Shown: positions 1 through 47,769, counted from the stretch's first letter. The stretch: DNA of 64,000 nt from Candidula unifasciata (GCA_905116865.2 CAJHNH020006990.1:62001-126000), one strand, 5' to 3'. Numbers and translations are program-made. The notes: generated from the letters alone by a model not told the origin.

Positions 1-375
1 GGAGAAAGTGCTAACAACGAAACATAACTTAGAAATTATGTTCTATGACATATCAAGTGTACCATATACACACACAAATGTATGTATATATGTTGTGTGC
101 ACAAATACGAGAGACAGAAAGGCAGACAGAGACTTCTTATAAGCTCTTCTTATAGACTACTCTTGCAAATACTATATTATAAACATTACATCCTCTCGCA
201 TGAATTCTCTTCGTTTCTTTTAGATGTGGCATAATATTTTCACTATATAAGGAAAAAAGATCTGGAGACATTACACATCCCTGTGAATAAACAGACAGAA
301 AGCAGACAGACAGAGACTTCTTACAAACTTTTCTTTATGTCCATGCCGTGTGATATGAAAATTATGTCTGTCTAC
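1..375. other. Intron sequence, no gene seen
   Basis: AT-rich, presumably part of the intron after protease exon 9. It holds two short copies of an acagacagaaag/acttcttat repeat (about 110-140 and 290-330), but no exon or transposon that I recognise. Confidence 0.5.
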
Positions 376-384
376 AGCAGTCCA

Positions 385-600
385 CGAGAGCTGCTGTGGG
401 ATAGCGGCTAGACGCAAACCTACAACCCGAAGATCTTGTATTTAAATCCATATCGAGTCGCATTAATTTTTTTCAAAACTGACCTTGGCTTCCATGCCGA
501 GCCAGCCTAAAATGTGCATCGTGTAAATTCCTGAAAGGTAAAGGGGGTCGGCATAATCTTGACCACAGCACCCAGCGAGTACTGATTATTTTATACAAAA
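385..600 (+). repeat. tRNA-derived SINE, family B
   Basis: Degenerate copy of a SINE found many times in this window. It has a tRNA-like head (tgggatagcggctagacgc), then the body gaccttggcttcc...agccagcc and the tail ggtcggcat..cttgaccacagcaccca. The same body is clear at 28582-28855 and 42060-42290. Confidence 0.55.
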
Positions 601-715
601 ATTATATTAAACTATAAAATTAGCTAAACTCATTATATGCTTCATATGTCTGATGTACCAATGGTGTAAACAGGGACCTTTACTTTTACTCACTTAAAGC
701 CTTCTGACTCATGTA

Positions 716-1316
716 TTGTAATCATTTCTGATACAAGATTTTCTTACATACTATCTAACATCTTCAGGTATTGCAATAATTTCTCATTCAAGATATTCCT
801 ACATTCTATTTAACATCTTTATGTATTGCAATCATTTCTGAAACAAGATTTTCTTACATGCTATCTAACATCTTCATATATTGCAATTATTTCTGATACA
901 AGATTTTCCAACATACTATCTAACATCTTCATATATTGCAATCATTTCTGATGTAGAATTTTCTTACATACTATCGATCTAACGTCTTCATGTATTGCAA
1001 TCATTTCTGATAAAGATTTTTTGACATACGATCTAACATCTTCATATACTGCAATCATTTCTGATATAGAATTTTCTTACATACTATCTAACATCTTCAT
1101 ATATTGCAATCATTTCTCATTTACAATTTTCTTACATACTATGTAACATCTTCATTTATTGCAATCATTTCTGCCACAAGATATTCTTACATACTATCTA
1201 ACATCTTCATTTATTGCAATCATTTCTGATACAAGATATTTCTACATACTATTTAACATCTTCATATATTGCAATCATTTCTGCCACAAGATATTCTTAC
1301 ATACAATCTAACATCT
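716..1316. repeat. Minisatellite, ~55-bp unit, about 11 degenerate copies
   Basis: The words attgcaatcatttctg, ttcttacatactatctaacatc recur every 54-60 bp at about 722, 777, 832, 888, 942, 1002, 1055, 1111, 1165, 1221 and 1275. Copies differ by substitutions and small indels, so the array is old. Confidence 0.85.
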
Positions 1317-1690
1317 GTCCTCCTGGTCTTCCTCTCCCTCTATTCCTATTAAATGTTCTTGTCATACTGATGTCAGTAATTTTCTTCTTATGATGGTAGC
1401 CTTGCCTTTGTGTTCACAAAAACATCAATACCAGATGTGCATATAAAATATCTTGAAGTAACACTTCAAAGGAATGATGTCAAGGTCTGCCAAAATATAT
1501 CAGAACTATTTATCACTAAATCTTAGCAATGTACGCAACATTTTAAAACTAAACACAGTGCAATATAAAATGTAACAGCAAAACTACACATTTGAAAGGG
1601 CATACAAATAAAGATGTGAGCAGATTTTTTTAGAGTGCCTGAACGACAATACTGTTTTCTTTCTGTGTCTGCTGCTGTCTGCAAGCATGT

Positions 1691-1701
1691 AAGAGAGAGA
1701 T

Positions 1702-1737
<36 letters not shown>
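1691..1737. repeat. (GA)n microsatellite
   Basis: Mostly perfect GA dinucleotide run with a few interruptions at the left. The flanks 1321-1690 and 1738-1900 show no exon or recognised repeat. Confidence 0.9.
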
Positions 1738-1740
<3 letters not shown>

Positions 1741-1908
1741 ACAGAGATAAAGAGACAAAGAGAAAATTGGAGAGACTGACAGAAACACAAACATTTACAA
1801 GAAAACAGAGAGGGAGGGACTGAAAATAAATATGCACATAAATAAACAATGTGCAATTGAAACTGACACAGACATTTGAACAAAGTAGTGTCTATAGTCA
1901 CAACCCAC

Positions 1909-37303
<35,395 letters not shown>

Positions 37304-37860
37304 CTTTTACACAATTTTATGAGATCTCTACAAACATAAACAAAACTGTCGATCGTAGTTCGCAATTGATTATGTTGTTGCAATCGTCTGGTAGAGACTG
37401 CGTATGGGGTAACCAGGTGTTTTAATCACCTAAATATTATGTCAAATATAACTGTTAAATTGCACATTATTTTATTAAGTATCAAAAGCACAAATACGAG
37501 TCCAAAGCTTTGATTTATAATTAAATATTTTTAGTTTATTTTTTTCTGCAATATAATAATAATTTCATTAGACTAAGTTATGGACTTTTTTTGTTGTATA
37601 ATTGCTTACTGCCTGTGTGCAGCCTGTAGTGCTAACAGGCATACATGGTTTATTTTGATCCTTGACATCATGTACACAATTTGTATCACGAGATCAGATT
37701 TTATTTAACACATCCTTGTTGTCCACGGTCGCTGCAGATGGACTGCTTTGTTTGTGCAGAACTTTGAACTTTTTAGTCATAACCAGCACGACATTTGGAT
37801 GACTAATTTACGCCTGGCCCACTAACTCAAAGTTTTTAGTGTAATACATAGTATAGTAAT
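37304..37860. promoter_or_regulatory. Presumed 5' flank of the protease gene
   Basis: Upstream of the exon 1 ATG on the minus strand. AT-rich; no convincing TATA box, initiator or conserved site can be picked by eye. The transcription start and any untranslated first exon are unknown. Confidence 0.3.
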
Positions 37861-37864
37861 AAAG

Positions 37865-38040
37865 GGGAAGGAGAATTAGGAAGATGAAAGACTCAAAAGA
37901 GAAAAAGGTCCCAGACTTGTTAAGAGCTGGACGTTTGAGAAGAAACATGCTTAAAACTAAAACATATGATGGCAAAAGTCGTCCTGAAATCATATGCCCT
38001 TATTGTGGAAAAATCTTCTCAACTGATTGGTCTTTCTAGT
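37865..38040 (+). mobile_element. LINE 3' end with C2H2-like finger
   Basis: RKMKDSKEKKVPDLLRAGRL, RRNMLKTKTYDGKSRPEIIC, PYCGKIFSTDWSF. The C-x2-C-G-K/R-x-F pattern and the NGPEI/RPEI lead-in match 32838 and 55030. Confidence 0.7.
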
Positions 38041-40735
38041 CTCGCCTATCCATCTTTTTCTTTCTTCGCTTTAAATAGATTATCTATATCTGCAATGTTG
38101 TCTCTGGTATGAAGTTCACTGTCTTTTTTAATTCGCACAGGGACCCGTAAAGTTTAGCTTCCACCTGTGCTTCTTTTAACCAGAAATTTTGCCTTGTTTG
38201 ATTTGATGTCTCAGGTGCCAGTCCACGGGTACACTTAGCTGATTGGCCAGTCTTAAATTGTGTAAACATGTGGCTGCGAAGTGGATTGTGTGGTGTTCTA
38301 ATGCGTCATTTTGTGCTGGTTCAGTTGATAAGAGACATCAGGTTGTTATTCATTTGCCACCACTATGGGCGGTGATTGTCATGCATCCCTTTGGCACCAT
38401 GAAATAGTATCGTCTAGAAATATGGAAAGCCAAGAAGCGAATAGTAAAAACTCGTCTATCTGACTATCCACTGTCGAATCTAAACAAGACACATTGGATA
38501 CAGTTGATAGGGCTAACGTCATTGCACACACTGTATCCGCTTTGGGAAGTGACTGGGCTAGCATAAGTTCTCTAATTATAAATTTTGGATTGACATCTAG
38601 GATGCGATTGGCAGGCCAAACAAACATCCAGGTACAATTCTGGAATGAGACGACAGCTACATGCAAACTTTCTTGCATTGGCTTTCATCCGATATTGCTT
38701 AGTCATAAAGTGGCTGGCCGTCTTATTTCTTATTTGTTGTTATCCCTTTTGACAAACAGAGCATATGGCCGACCCATTCGTGTGGTGTCCTCCGATACAG
38801 CAGCCTTCTCAGTATCTCTATGCTCAACGTACCCAGTAGGAATTAATAGACATATTTCTTCGCCCATCAGCCGCTTTCTACATGTTTTCTTCTCTCTAAA
38901 TACCCACTTCCCGATCGGTTTATCATCGCTGACTCCTTTGTCTCAACCTCAGTATGATTTCCTGACCATACTTTCATCAGCCACTGCCGACACGACCAAA
39001 CTGTCGGTTCTTTCAGTTTCTTTCCTCCCGGCTTGCCCCATTGTGTATAGCCAAGGTAGTTTCTTAAGGAGCGACTTCTGAGTGCTTTCAATCCATTCTA
39101 GTCGGAGTATATCAGTTTAGATTGTCTTATGCATGATCATTGAGTCTGTCACTATCAATGCGCGAGTTGTTTTTCTGTTCCGCAAGCAATGCAAGTGTCC
39201 CTGTGACAGTTGCTATCTCCGTCGTCATATTAGAAGTATTTGAACTAAAAATGGACGCTAGGCAAGGTCACTGTTTGGAGCCGTGGCTATTTTTTTTTTT
39301 TTTTTGCTTCTGCCAGACGCTAGCCGTTGCATTTTTGCTCCATTTGTAGACTGAAAGGATATATTTTCGTGGTCCAGCTTCTGAGTGCATGCGGTTAGCT
39401 GTGGATTTCATTTGGAATGATTTGTTGACTGTGAAACAACGTGGTGGTGTGAATTGTAGATTCAGAAAATGGCGTGATGCCTGTTGTCTCAAAATTGGTG
39501 GTGCCATTATGTGATTAAAATTGATCGCGTGTGCAACTGCTAATCTGTTGGTGACTTTTGCTACCATCCATGATGAACTGCATTTCTAATGTCGGACAGT
39601 TTGTGTTAGCACTCCGGATGGCTGCCGTATGCTTTTAATGCGTGTGTATGCTAGTGCATATCCTGAGACAGCAGTCTGTCAATCTTTCCACAACGGACTG
39701 TGATGCACATTCTGTGTGTTTTTCTTTGGCACAGGAGCAGAGCAACTATGGGATGACCCGTTTGCTATGAAGCAGAAACTAAGACTACCAGATTACCAGT
39801 TGAACTGAAAGGCTGACTTGCTTCTTTTACTGTCCTCACATTTACCTGCGCCCATCCAGACCGCGCACTCCACGAATCGCTGAGCCATATGTATAGATGC
39901 TGACGTCACCTGGTCGAGTGTCCTTGGCAAGCTGGTCGCCTGACAAGAGTGTTGCACTAAACGCGATCTATGAAGATCCTTCAATGACACTATATCTTTG
40001 AGACATCCCAGGCGAAACAAACGACAACCAAACAGTAATCTTAAAAGTGCAAGGCTCTTAATCAGATACCCCAGTAAAAAGACACAACTAGAACTATCAT
40101 TAATAATTGTTAGTGGTGTTATTCAAAAGATCTAAGAAGTGACTGCAGGTATTGGCACCTTCTTCTGCGAGTACTAATCAAAATCCTATACATTTCTCGG
40201 TAGAACAGTTCTTCTTAATGCTGTCAGGCGTAGTAAGCACGGATAACAATGGGTTTCCGGGATAGTGTGCGCCCGATAGCTTGCTGCATGGTGATAATGT
40301 GATTTTTAAATTGACTTGTTACATTTTGCAGCTACAATTTCTGAATCAGAATAACGCTAACTACCTATCGTTTTTAATGGTCCGCATACTAAATTGACAA
40401 TGTTGCTAGTCTTTGCTTCTATTATGGGCACTGGAAACACTGGTATTAGGTCCTTGGGCTTTCGCAGCTTTTCTAGCCATTTATTATTTCCAATGACTAC
40501 AGGCGTATCACATATTCTACTGGTCAGACAGAGATGTGAAAGAAATGCTAAATTTAACACAAAATGTGACGAAAGCTCAACGAAGGGAATGGAAAAGACG
40601 CACACAACACAACCAAACGTTTCGACCGAAGTCTTTATCAACGGAGTAAAATGAGACTGGAAAATTCAACGGACAATAAGGAAGAGCTTATTTAAAAAAA
40701 AAAAAAAATCAAGGTCAACATAAAACTAAGAAGTA
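38041..40735. other. Unclassified 2.7-kb region, possibly a decayed retroelement
   Basis: Base composition is less AT-rich than the flanks. Several medium open stretches exist on both strands (for example plus 38494-39081; minus 39793-40020), but none has a motif I can name. On the minus strand near 39200 there is HRDTCIACGTEKQLAH, a lone Cys pair. Near 40610-40650 is caaccaaacgtttcgaccgaagtc, a phrase reminiscent of repeat tails. No firm call. Confidence 0.3.
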
Positions 40736-40740
40736 TTTAA

Positions 40741-40757
40741 TGGGGGGGGGGGGGGGG
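40741..40757. repeat. Poly(G) run
   Basis: 17 consecutive G, preceded by aatg. Similar runs are at 17671 and 43171. Confidence 0.9.
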
Positions 40758-40879
40758 CTGAATATAAGGGCATAAAATACGAAACGAAATAAGTAAGAAG
40801 GCGAATTGCAAGGAAAACAATCGGTTACCAAAATCAAAAAGCTGATTCCATTGTTTCTTTTAAGTTTTTTTCAAGCCAA

Positions 40880-41095
40880 TTTCATGCTGATGAAAATCGA
40901 AACAACAAGAGGCAGGGGAAGACCAAGAAGAATATGGATTGAAGGAGTCACGGACAACTTGAGACTTCATAACATCACGGCATATGAAGCGACTGAGCGC
41001 GCCCTGGCTCGGTTGCCGATCATCTGATAGACTGCGACGCCTAGCGGCACAAGCAGATTTTGACAAAAGAAGAAGAAAGAAGAAGAATTTCATGC
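40880..41095 (+). mobile_element. LINE 3' end fragment
   Basis: TTRGRGRPRRIWIEGVTDNL, RLHNITAYEATERALARLP, RRLAAQADF, then a GAAGAA-rich tail. GRGRPRRxW and RxxL are the post-RT tail. Confidence 0.72.
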
Positions 41096-41169
41096 TGAAT
41101 ATAATTAAAGAAAACAACAGTCAGTCTGGATGTCTTAAAAATCCATATAGTCTGTCTTCTTGATATATA

Positions 41170-41330
41170 TCTAGTGTATCTCCCCCCCACTGCCCCCATG
41201 GAACACACAGAGAGTGAAAACTTGTGGGGGGAAAAAGGGTGGTTAATAGATCTACTGCTACCCCCCCCCCCTTTTTCCACGCACGCACACACGCACACAC
41301 ACGACAAGCACACACGCACGCAAAGTAAGT
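41170..41330. repeat. Low-complexity C- and CA-rich tract
   Basis: Two poly(C) runs (about 41179 and 41263) and a (CA/CG)n stretch at 41281-41320. A short minus-strand SINE A tail follows (tagctttacaggacattaca). Confidence 0.7.
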
Positions 41331-41499
41331 TGCGTAGCTTTACAGGACATTACAGAACCACACCGGACATTTTTGTGTTGCTGTTTTGGCTCAGTTGTTT
41401 GCCATTTCCCCTGAACTTTTGACTCTTGATACCACAGTCAAAACAATGTAAAGTGGTCTGCTGCCAAATTGACTGCAGCTGGATTAGAAACGGGTACCT

Positions 41500-41722
41500 C
41501 AGACTTGTCGGCATCTGTGGGTTAGAAATTGCGAATGAGCTTTTTAATGCCAGGGTGCCACGTTCGATGCCAGTTTGTCTTGCCTAGATTTCAACAGTGG
41601 TACTAAGAGCTGACCGTCCAGGAAAAACAAAGACAAACCACGGAACGTAAAAACTACAACAGACAAAAAAAAAAAAAAATGCTGCGGTTGATTCTGCAAC
41701 ATCTGTAAAGGATATGTAACTA
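41500..41722 (+). repeat. tRNA-derived SINE, family A
   Basis: Head gtcggcatctgtgggttaga, B-box region cacgttcgatgccagtttg, body agtggtactaagagctgacc, gtccaggaaaaac, aaaaaaatgctgcggttgat, and end tctgcaacatctgtaaagga, tatgtaact. Same as 56255-56490 and 60862-61102. Confidence 0.8.
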
Positions 41723-42057
41723 AATTTAACCTCAGACCTAATGAAACATGTTCAAAATGCCTAAGCCACAGACACCCTGACAAGCGTGTGGTAAAAGAAG
41801 ACTTATTAGGAGTTTACTGAAATCAGATGTTTGAGGCCAAAAGGCACAGATATCACAGTATATCTGTAACCATCAACACAGTATGCCACCTTCACTTTGA
41901 AGGGCAAATGAAGAAAACATTTGCTCTATTCTACACATGTTGCACACCACGCAACACATACTCACTTGTCACTTTGCCAGTTGCACAGTTGTTGTATTCA
42001 GCATCATCTAATGTATCTAGTTCATTAAACAAGTGATAATCCAACGTACTGCGATCG

Positions 42058-42290
42058 AAACCCACTGCGGGCTGCATGGATTTTTATCATGGTTTGGGAC
42101 GTTGCAGGTCGACCAAGCCTCAAATGGGTACCAGGATGACTGTCCTTTGGAAGTAAAGACGGCCGGTGTAATGCTGACCACATTACCCACCGAGTGCTGA
42201 TTGGTCTGTAAAAAATATGGGTGCTCTTCCCATATGCCCGATGCGCCTAAAGGCGTGAAAAGAGATCTTTACTTTAGTTTTACTTAATAC
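42058..42290 (+). repeat. tRNA-derived SINE, family B
   Basis: Degraded head, then ggtcgaccaagcctcaaatg, ggtaccagga, gacggccggtgtaatgctga, ccacattacccaccgagtgc, gcgcctaaaggcgtgaaaag. Confidence 0.8.
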
Positions 42291-42294
42291 GGCT

Positions 42295-43015
42295 GCTTAC
42301 GTCCTTCCAGTTTTAGGGAAGCTGGTAATATGCATCATCTTTCTGGTGTCTCAGATGCTCTGATTCCCACGTGACTCTAAAGGACTACTTATCTTATTAC
42401 CCTTTTGGGTTCTTATAAATAACGATTACACTGGGCTGTGGTAGTCTTCTCCTTCCTCAGTCAGTGTGTCAGTCTTTATTTCCAGGTAAACTGCACTGTG
42501 ATGATCCACGGTACTACAGCATGGGGGATATCTCTCACTCAAAAGTCAAAGGCAGGAGAGCTAGAGTCACATAGTGATGCAATTGAGAAGACCACATAAA
42601 GAGATGGGCAAATAGAAATGGAGGAAGTGTACAACCAATTCCAGATCCAGAGAGTGTTGTAGATCCATTGCAGCCAACATTCACTGTGGAGAAGGCACCT
42701 GACTGACCGAATTAGTGACACAATAAGCTAGACTGGTAGGATTCAGTATAGGTTATTTTAGTATAAAGAGAAATAAAGTCCAAGATTCTATTATCATGCA
42801 AGCTATTATTATATGCCCTGATTTGTGGTTGGTGGGTAGACTGGTCAGTGACTTGACCACTGTTTGGCATTTTAATTTTAAAATTAGACGCAGGATTGAT
42901 AAATTTGGGCGAGGAAAGGAGGGGGTCAAGTGTCCAGGCAAGATTCAGATTTGTGTGGGGTTTTAATCACTTTAGGACGTAAGTGCAGGGATTGGCCAAC
43001 TGGTGCTATAGAATC
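42295..43015. other. Intergenic, no gene seen
   Basis: Includes a stretch at 42540-42725 on the minus strand with weak LINE likeness (RSVRCLLHSECWLQW), and otherwise unremarkable sequence. Confidence 0.35.
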
Positions 43016-43019
43016 AGAA

Positions 43020-43165
43020 GTTCAACAAATGAAGCATGACAATTCCCGAAAAGGTGATAGGATTATCTACACAGAAGGCTCTGTGTTGAGAGGCTGACGA
43101 AGTGCATGGGAGTTCAAAGGAAAAACTAATGGATGTCGATGAATGCAACAAAGCCTGGCTTATGA
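43020..43165 (+). mobile_element. LINE RNase H fragment
   Basis: SEVQQMKHDNSRKGDRIIYT then EGSVLRG: the first RNase H motif, with YTDGS changed to YTEGS. Same source as 24545-24870. Confidence 0.6.
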
Positions 43166-43170
43166 TATCA

Positions 43171-43310
43171 CGGGGGGGGGGGGGGGCTGCGTGGTCTCAA
43201 GGCATGGTGTCCACCTCGAGTGCTAGAAGTCCCGGGTTCAAGCCCCAGTGAAGGCTGGGATCCTGTTGTGTACTATCTGAGTTACACACTAATCAGCACA
43301 CTTCCAAGTG
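43171..43310 (+). repeat. Poly(G) run followed by SINE family C head
   Basis: 16 G, then ctgcgtggtctcaaggcatg, gtgtccacctcgagtgctag, aagtcccgggttcaagcccc (B box GGTTCAAGCCC), agtgaaggctgggatcctgt. The body is missing. Confidence 0.75.
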
Positions 43311-44215
43311 TCTATAGATGTAAGCTTTCGCTCCCACACTCTCTAAGCAGGTCTCGACGACAGTAGCTCCGTCATACAGTTTATTTGACAGGTTACAAGA
43401 CATAACTGCAGAGACGTAGACATTGATCCTAACTGACATTCGAACATAGTCCATATAGTCCTCACTCGCTCTCTCTCTCAACGTGAGGCGTCCTCTCCCT
43501 GACCACTACAGCCCCGAAGGTCTACAGCGTCCTACAACTCTGGGGTCGCCACGGCCATCTTTAGCTATAAATAGGCCAACTGGGTCAACAGGGATTCCTA
43601 TTCTTGTGCAAGAAGAGTCCCTCTGTGTTAACAGTTTTTATTGAGGAGATGTATACACAAATTAAACTACAGTTTCATTAATTATCTTCATATTTTATAG
43701 AACTATACGTCATTTTTAAGGTAAATAAGTGTGCCGAATAAATATAATAATAAAGGCTCTTACAGACAAACAAAAATGCTTTTGCTACAGTCAACATGAA
43801 CACAAACATCAATAACGTTTAGATGAAAACTAAAAGTTGTTCCAGCAAAAGTAAAGAAATATCAGTGCTAACTCTTTGATTCTGAGAGGAGACATTTGTA
43901 CTTTATCAAATTTAGCGTATACAAATACTGCTATGAAAGATACACATATCATACATAACATAAATAATTGATGGTTATTATTATTATTAGTAGACTACTA
44001 CAACATATAATTATACTGTTATTTAATAATTAGTAAACAAGCACAATCAGTATGAAATTGATATGTGCAATATTTTTTTCACCCAAAGTAGTTTTCTTAA
44101 CAGTACTTATAGCACTACTAAATATGTATCCTCAAGGTACAAACAGCACAAACAAATTTGTCCAGTTTCATCTTGTTGGATGAAATCAATTCCTTACCAT
44201 TGCGAATCTTTTGGT
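43311..44215. other. Intergenic, AT-rich, no gene seen
   Basis: A (tta)n stretch near 43975-43990 and the sequence tagtagactactacaacata, which returns at 44855 after the next array (agtgtactgctacaacatat). The array may therefore sit between two copies of a flank. Confidence 0.4.
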
Positions 44216-44217
44216 AA

Positions 44218-44830
44218 ATATGCATAGGAAGTGAATGAACAACCAGAAGTTTCCGCAAGAGTTTACAGCCAGTGATCGCGAAGCAAAGCAAAAGCCAGTT
44301 TACAAAAATTAACAGATGCAAAAGAAGTCAATGAACTACTAGAAGTTTCCACAAGAGTTTACAGCCAGTGTTCGCGAAGCAAAGCAAAAGCCAGTTTACA
44401 CAAATTAACAGACCGTAGAACTGCAAACATGCAAAAGAAGTCGATGAACTACCAGAAGTTTTCGCAAGAGTTTACAGCCAGTGTTCGCGAAGCAAAGCAA
44501 AACTCAGTTTACAAAAATTAACAGACCGTAGAACTGCAAATATGCAAAAGAAGTCGATGAACTACCAGAAGTTTCTGCAAGAGTTTACAGCCAGTGTTCG
44601 CGAAGCAAAAGCCAGTTTACAAAAATTAACAGACCGTAGAACTGCAAACATGCAAAAGAAGTCAATGAACTACCAGAAGTTTTTGCCAGAGTTTACAGCC
44701 AGTGTTCGCGAAGCAAAGCAAAAGCCAGTTTACAAAAATTAACAGACCGTAGAACTGCAAATATGCAAAAGAAGTCGATGAACTACCAGAAGTTTCCGCA
44801 AGAGTTTACAGCCAGTGTTCGCGAAGCATA
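44218..44830. repeat. ~113-bp tandem repeat, 6 copies
   Basis: gagtttacagccagtg..cgcgaagc recurs at about 44261, 44357, 44470, 44583, 44691 and 44804; spacing is 96, 113, 113, 108 and 113 bp. Each unit also has gtcgatgaactaccagaagt and aaattaacagaccgtagaac. Confidence 0.92.
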
Positions 44831-45547
44831 AGTCAAATGGTTAAGGAATAATATTATTAGTGTACTGCTACAACATATAATTATACTGTTAGTCAACAAT
44901 TAGTAAAGAGGCAAAGAGTGACTTGCTGTGAGATGTTAGTTAGTAAATTAAATATTATTTTTCATCCACTTACCTAGAGCTCCGAAATATCTTGATACAA
45001 TTTATCCACAGTGTGTGTTGCACCATTATGCATAGTCAATATGGAAGCAATAGTTTTCTTCAAACACAAGATAGTTTGCACCTGACAACTGTCGATATTC
45101 TCCAGATATGGCTTCTAAATTAACTGTTTAAAGTATTTTCCCTAAAAAGTAAGTTTTCCACATTCAAAGTAGAAAAAGAATAAACAGCCAGTTCCCAAAA
45201 ATCCAAACTACTGACTAGAAACAGTGACACACACATCGCAACACGACCGTCTCCCGTGAATTTAAATTCAAATTGCTGAAATCTAACAGCAAAGTTTGAA
45301 AATCTTGTATATCTACTTCAGAATATCCACTTGTAGATATGTAATACGAATTCATTCAGAACACAGAACTTTGCAAGCACATTAAAATGTCACACAATGC
45401 AAGACATGGAAAGGGCTTACACTAACCAGTTTTCGAGGGACTCCATCCAAAAAGTCACGTGATTTAGTTAGATGGCGTAATCTAGAGTTGGCGGTGGGTC
45501 ACCTTACAGCTGAACTCGCCTATCCACTGGACCTTGATATTTCTTCA

Positions 45548-45760
45548 GCAGACAACAACGACTGACTGGAGACGGGCTTCCCTTGCCCGTTCTCCAAAGC
45601 ACACACCACGTCATCCTTACTTCCGCAGACAACAACGACTGACTGGAGATGGACTTCACTTGCCCGACCTCCAAAGCCCACAGCACGTCAGCCTTACTTC
45701 CGCAGACAACAACTGCTGACTGGAGATGGACTTCCCTTGCTTGTTCTCCAAAGCACACAT
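45548..45760. repeat. ~76-bp tandem repeat, 3 copies
   Basis: cagacaacaacgactgactg, gagatggacttc.cttgccc, ctccaaagc.cacac.acgtc recur from about 45549, 45626 and 45702. Confidence 0.88.
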
Positions 45761-45844
45761 TAATCAAGTAACAGAAAGTGTATTGATCGGCCCTCATAGA
45801 AATAAGTAGAAAGATAGAAGAACACACTAGACAACATAAAAATC

Positions 45845-45950
45845 GAAAGCTATTGTTACCGTGCCGGGAATTGAACCTGCTACCTCCAGACGGCGTCTGC
45901 GCCTCGCCACGGATACAAGTGCACTAAGAACATGGTCAACTAGGCACCCC
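45845..45950 (-). repeat. tRNA-like SINE head
   Basis: The minus strand reads gtggcgaggcgcagacgccg (A-box like) and gcaggttcaattcccggcac (B box GGTTCAATTCC). No tRNA 3' acceptor stem is evident and the loops do not fit a functional tRNA, so it is called a SINE head. Confidence 0.6.
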
Positions 45951-47085
45951 CAAAAAAAGGTATCTTGTTGGCCATATCTATCGTACAGCTTGAAATCCAC
46001 AACTATGGAATACGGACAGAATTCATTTCAAACCATTGAAATGGCACCACAGGTTACAGAAATTTATATTAATGAAGCATATGTCGAATAACAAACACAG
46101 CAACAATTGACGGACACAGTAGACCTTAATGCTTTGTCTAGAATACACAAACATTTAAGAAAGGTATTTAATTGGTTGGTTCCGGTGGGTATACATCCTT
46201 CCTATGAATAAACAAAGGGGGAACCTTTGAGGCCGTTAAATATTACGAATTAATCAAGTAACAGAAGTTATCAAAAGCACACCGCACGCCAGCCTGTCAA
46301 AGGACACCGATGACCGACGGGACTTCTAACACAAGTCCCCTCTAGCACACAGCTCTGGTCGGCATCCCTACTATTCTGTTTCCGTGGTGATCCTACGTCT
46401 CCTTGCGCCATCACCCAGAACAGTCCCTATTGGAGCATCCAATCCCTTTGGACTTACTTCGCCAGCGGGACTATACCTTCGACGAGTACCCCAACCACAA
46501 CCCTTACTCAGACCTTGATGCCTGATAGTTGCACGGTACTCTGTCTCACTTGAGAGATACTGACTGACCCTGACTTGGTACCTCTCTCTCTCTCTGTCTT
46601 GCTCGGACTGACTATGCAGCCCCAATATATCTCTGTAGAACCCATGTGGTCGGCTGATGTTACATGAGAGGTACGCTTGTGTGGGCGTTCTTCGGGAATC
46701 ATACTCATGTGGGCATTCTTGAGACTCACACTTATGTGGGCTTTCTCGAGGATCATGCTTATGTGGGTGGCTGATGTTACCTGAGAATCACGCTGTCACG
46801 TAATTCAGACTTTCCCTGTGCTTCTCATTAGCCATGCTTGTCAGCCCCCAACATGAACCCACGAGTCTACTTTCACGGGACACTACACTTCTCCCAGGTC
46901 AACATTCTTTTCTCCTCACTACTCGGGCCAATATTGACACTTACATTCCCTTGAACTTCCAGAAAGTACTATCATACCACTCTGTCCCTTCACACACTAT
47001 TACACTCTCCCAAATCAGCATGCAACAGATCCTGTCAAGTGACTTTCTAGTAATTTCCCCTATTCTTTGGGTAGTAAGATTGGAC
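45951..47085. other. Intergenic, unclassified repeat-like sequence
   Basis: attaatcaagtaacagaa occurs at both 45761 and 46250, and cttatgtggg/catgtgggc phrases recur at 46670-46765, so duplications are present. No coding motif recognised. Confidence 0.4.
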
Positions 47086-47087
47086 AC

Positions 47088-47320
47088 CTGTGTGTACTGT
47101 TGCGCAAGTAAAAATCCCTTGGCAGTTGGAAATCGAAAAGAGAAGCCTAATTTGGAGTTAAAAATCTACCGAAAGTATTTCAGGATCCTCACCAGTGTGA
47201 CAGAGTTCGTCCACTGCGCTGAGATTCCTCAGACTCAGGCTTTAGTTAGAAGAAGAACGGAGCAATTATGGGTTACACACGTGTGCGATGATGTTGATCC
47301 ATTGAATAAACATAAACATA
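47088..47320 (+). repeat. SINE family C, 3' part
   Basis: ttgcgcaagtaaaaatccct, gagttaaaaatctaccgaaa, gtatttcaggatcctcacca, ctcaggctttagttagaaga, agcaattatgggttacacac, gatgttgatcc. Same body as 53975-54235. Confidence 0.78.
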
Positions 47321-47329
47321 TGATATTAC

Positions 47330-47765
47330 AGCTGTACACATATGTCATAATTGAAACTGATTCACAGAGCATGTGGAGACAGGCATGCTTCATGCAGAGT
47401 GGCAAGCATCACTTCAGAGCTCCTAGGCAGCATCCGTTGCCTATTTTCTGCAGGTTATGCTGGTGTGTTGGGAAATGAGCAGGCAGATAGACTGGCCTGT
47501 TCTAAACCACTTGGTTGTGAACTGATATATGAAAAGCTAAATGTTGTGAGAGCCCTTTTGGAGTGAGTGAACAGTGAGGAGGTCCAAATAGATCATTACG
47601 GTCTGAGCAGAATAGCACTACAAGGCATTACTAGGGCATCTGGCCGATGCTCAACGCTTAAGGTAAAGGTGAGACAGATATACAATCAGACAGTTAATTG
47701 TGTCATAGAAATTGAAACTCTTCGTTTGCTGCTGAAGATGGGGATACTGCGCTTATGATGTCGAT
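47330..47765 (+). mobile_element. LINE RNase H fragment
   Basis: ETDSQSM, then SAGYAGVLGNEQADRLACSK, KLNVVRALLE, SEEVQIDHYGLSRIALQGIT, ending IETLRLLLKMGILRL. Stops between the parts. Confidence 0.75.
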
Positions 47766-47769
47766 TTTT

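Noticed and set aside
1523..1901. Ser/Leu-rich frames over the GA repeat
   Set aside because: Low-complexity translation of a microsatellite.
38494..39081. 195-residue plus-strand open frame as a gene
   Set aside because: No domain, poor start context, and several equally plausible frames on the other strand. Kept only as an unclassified region.
44542..44742. Small Lys-rich frame MQKKSMNYQKFL
   Set aside because: It is two units of the 113-bp tandem repeat.
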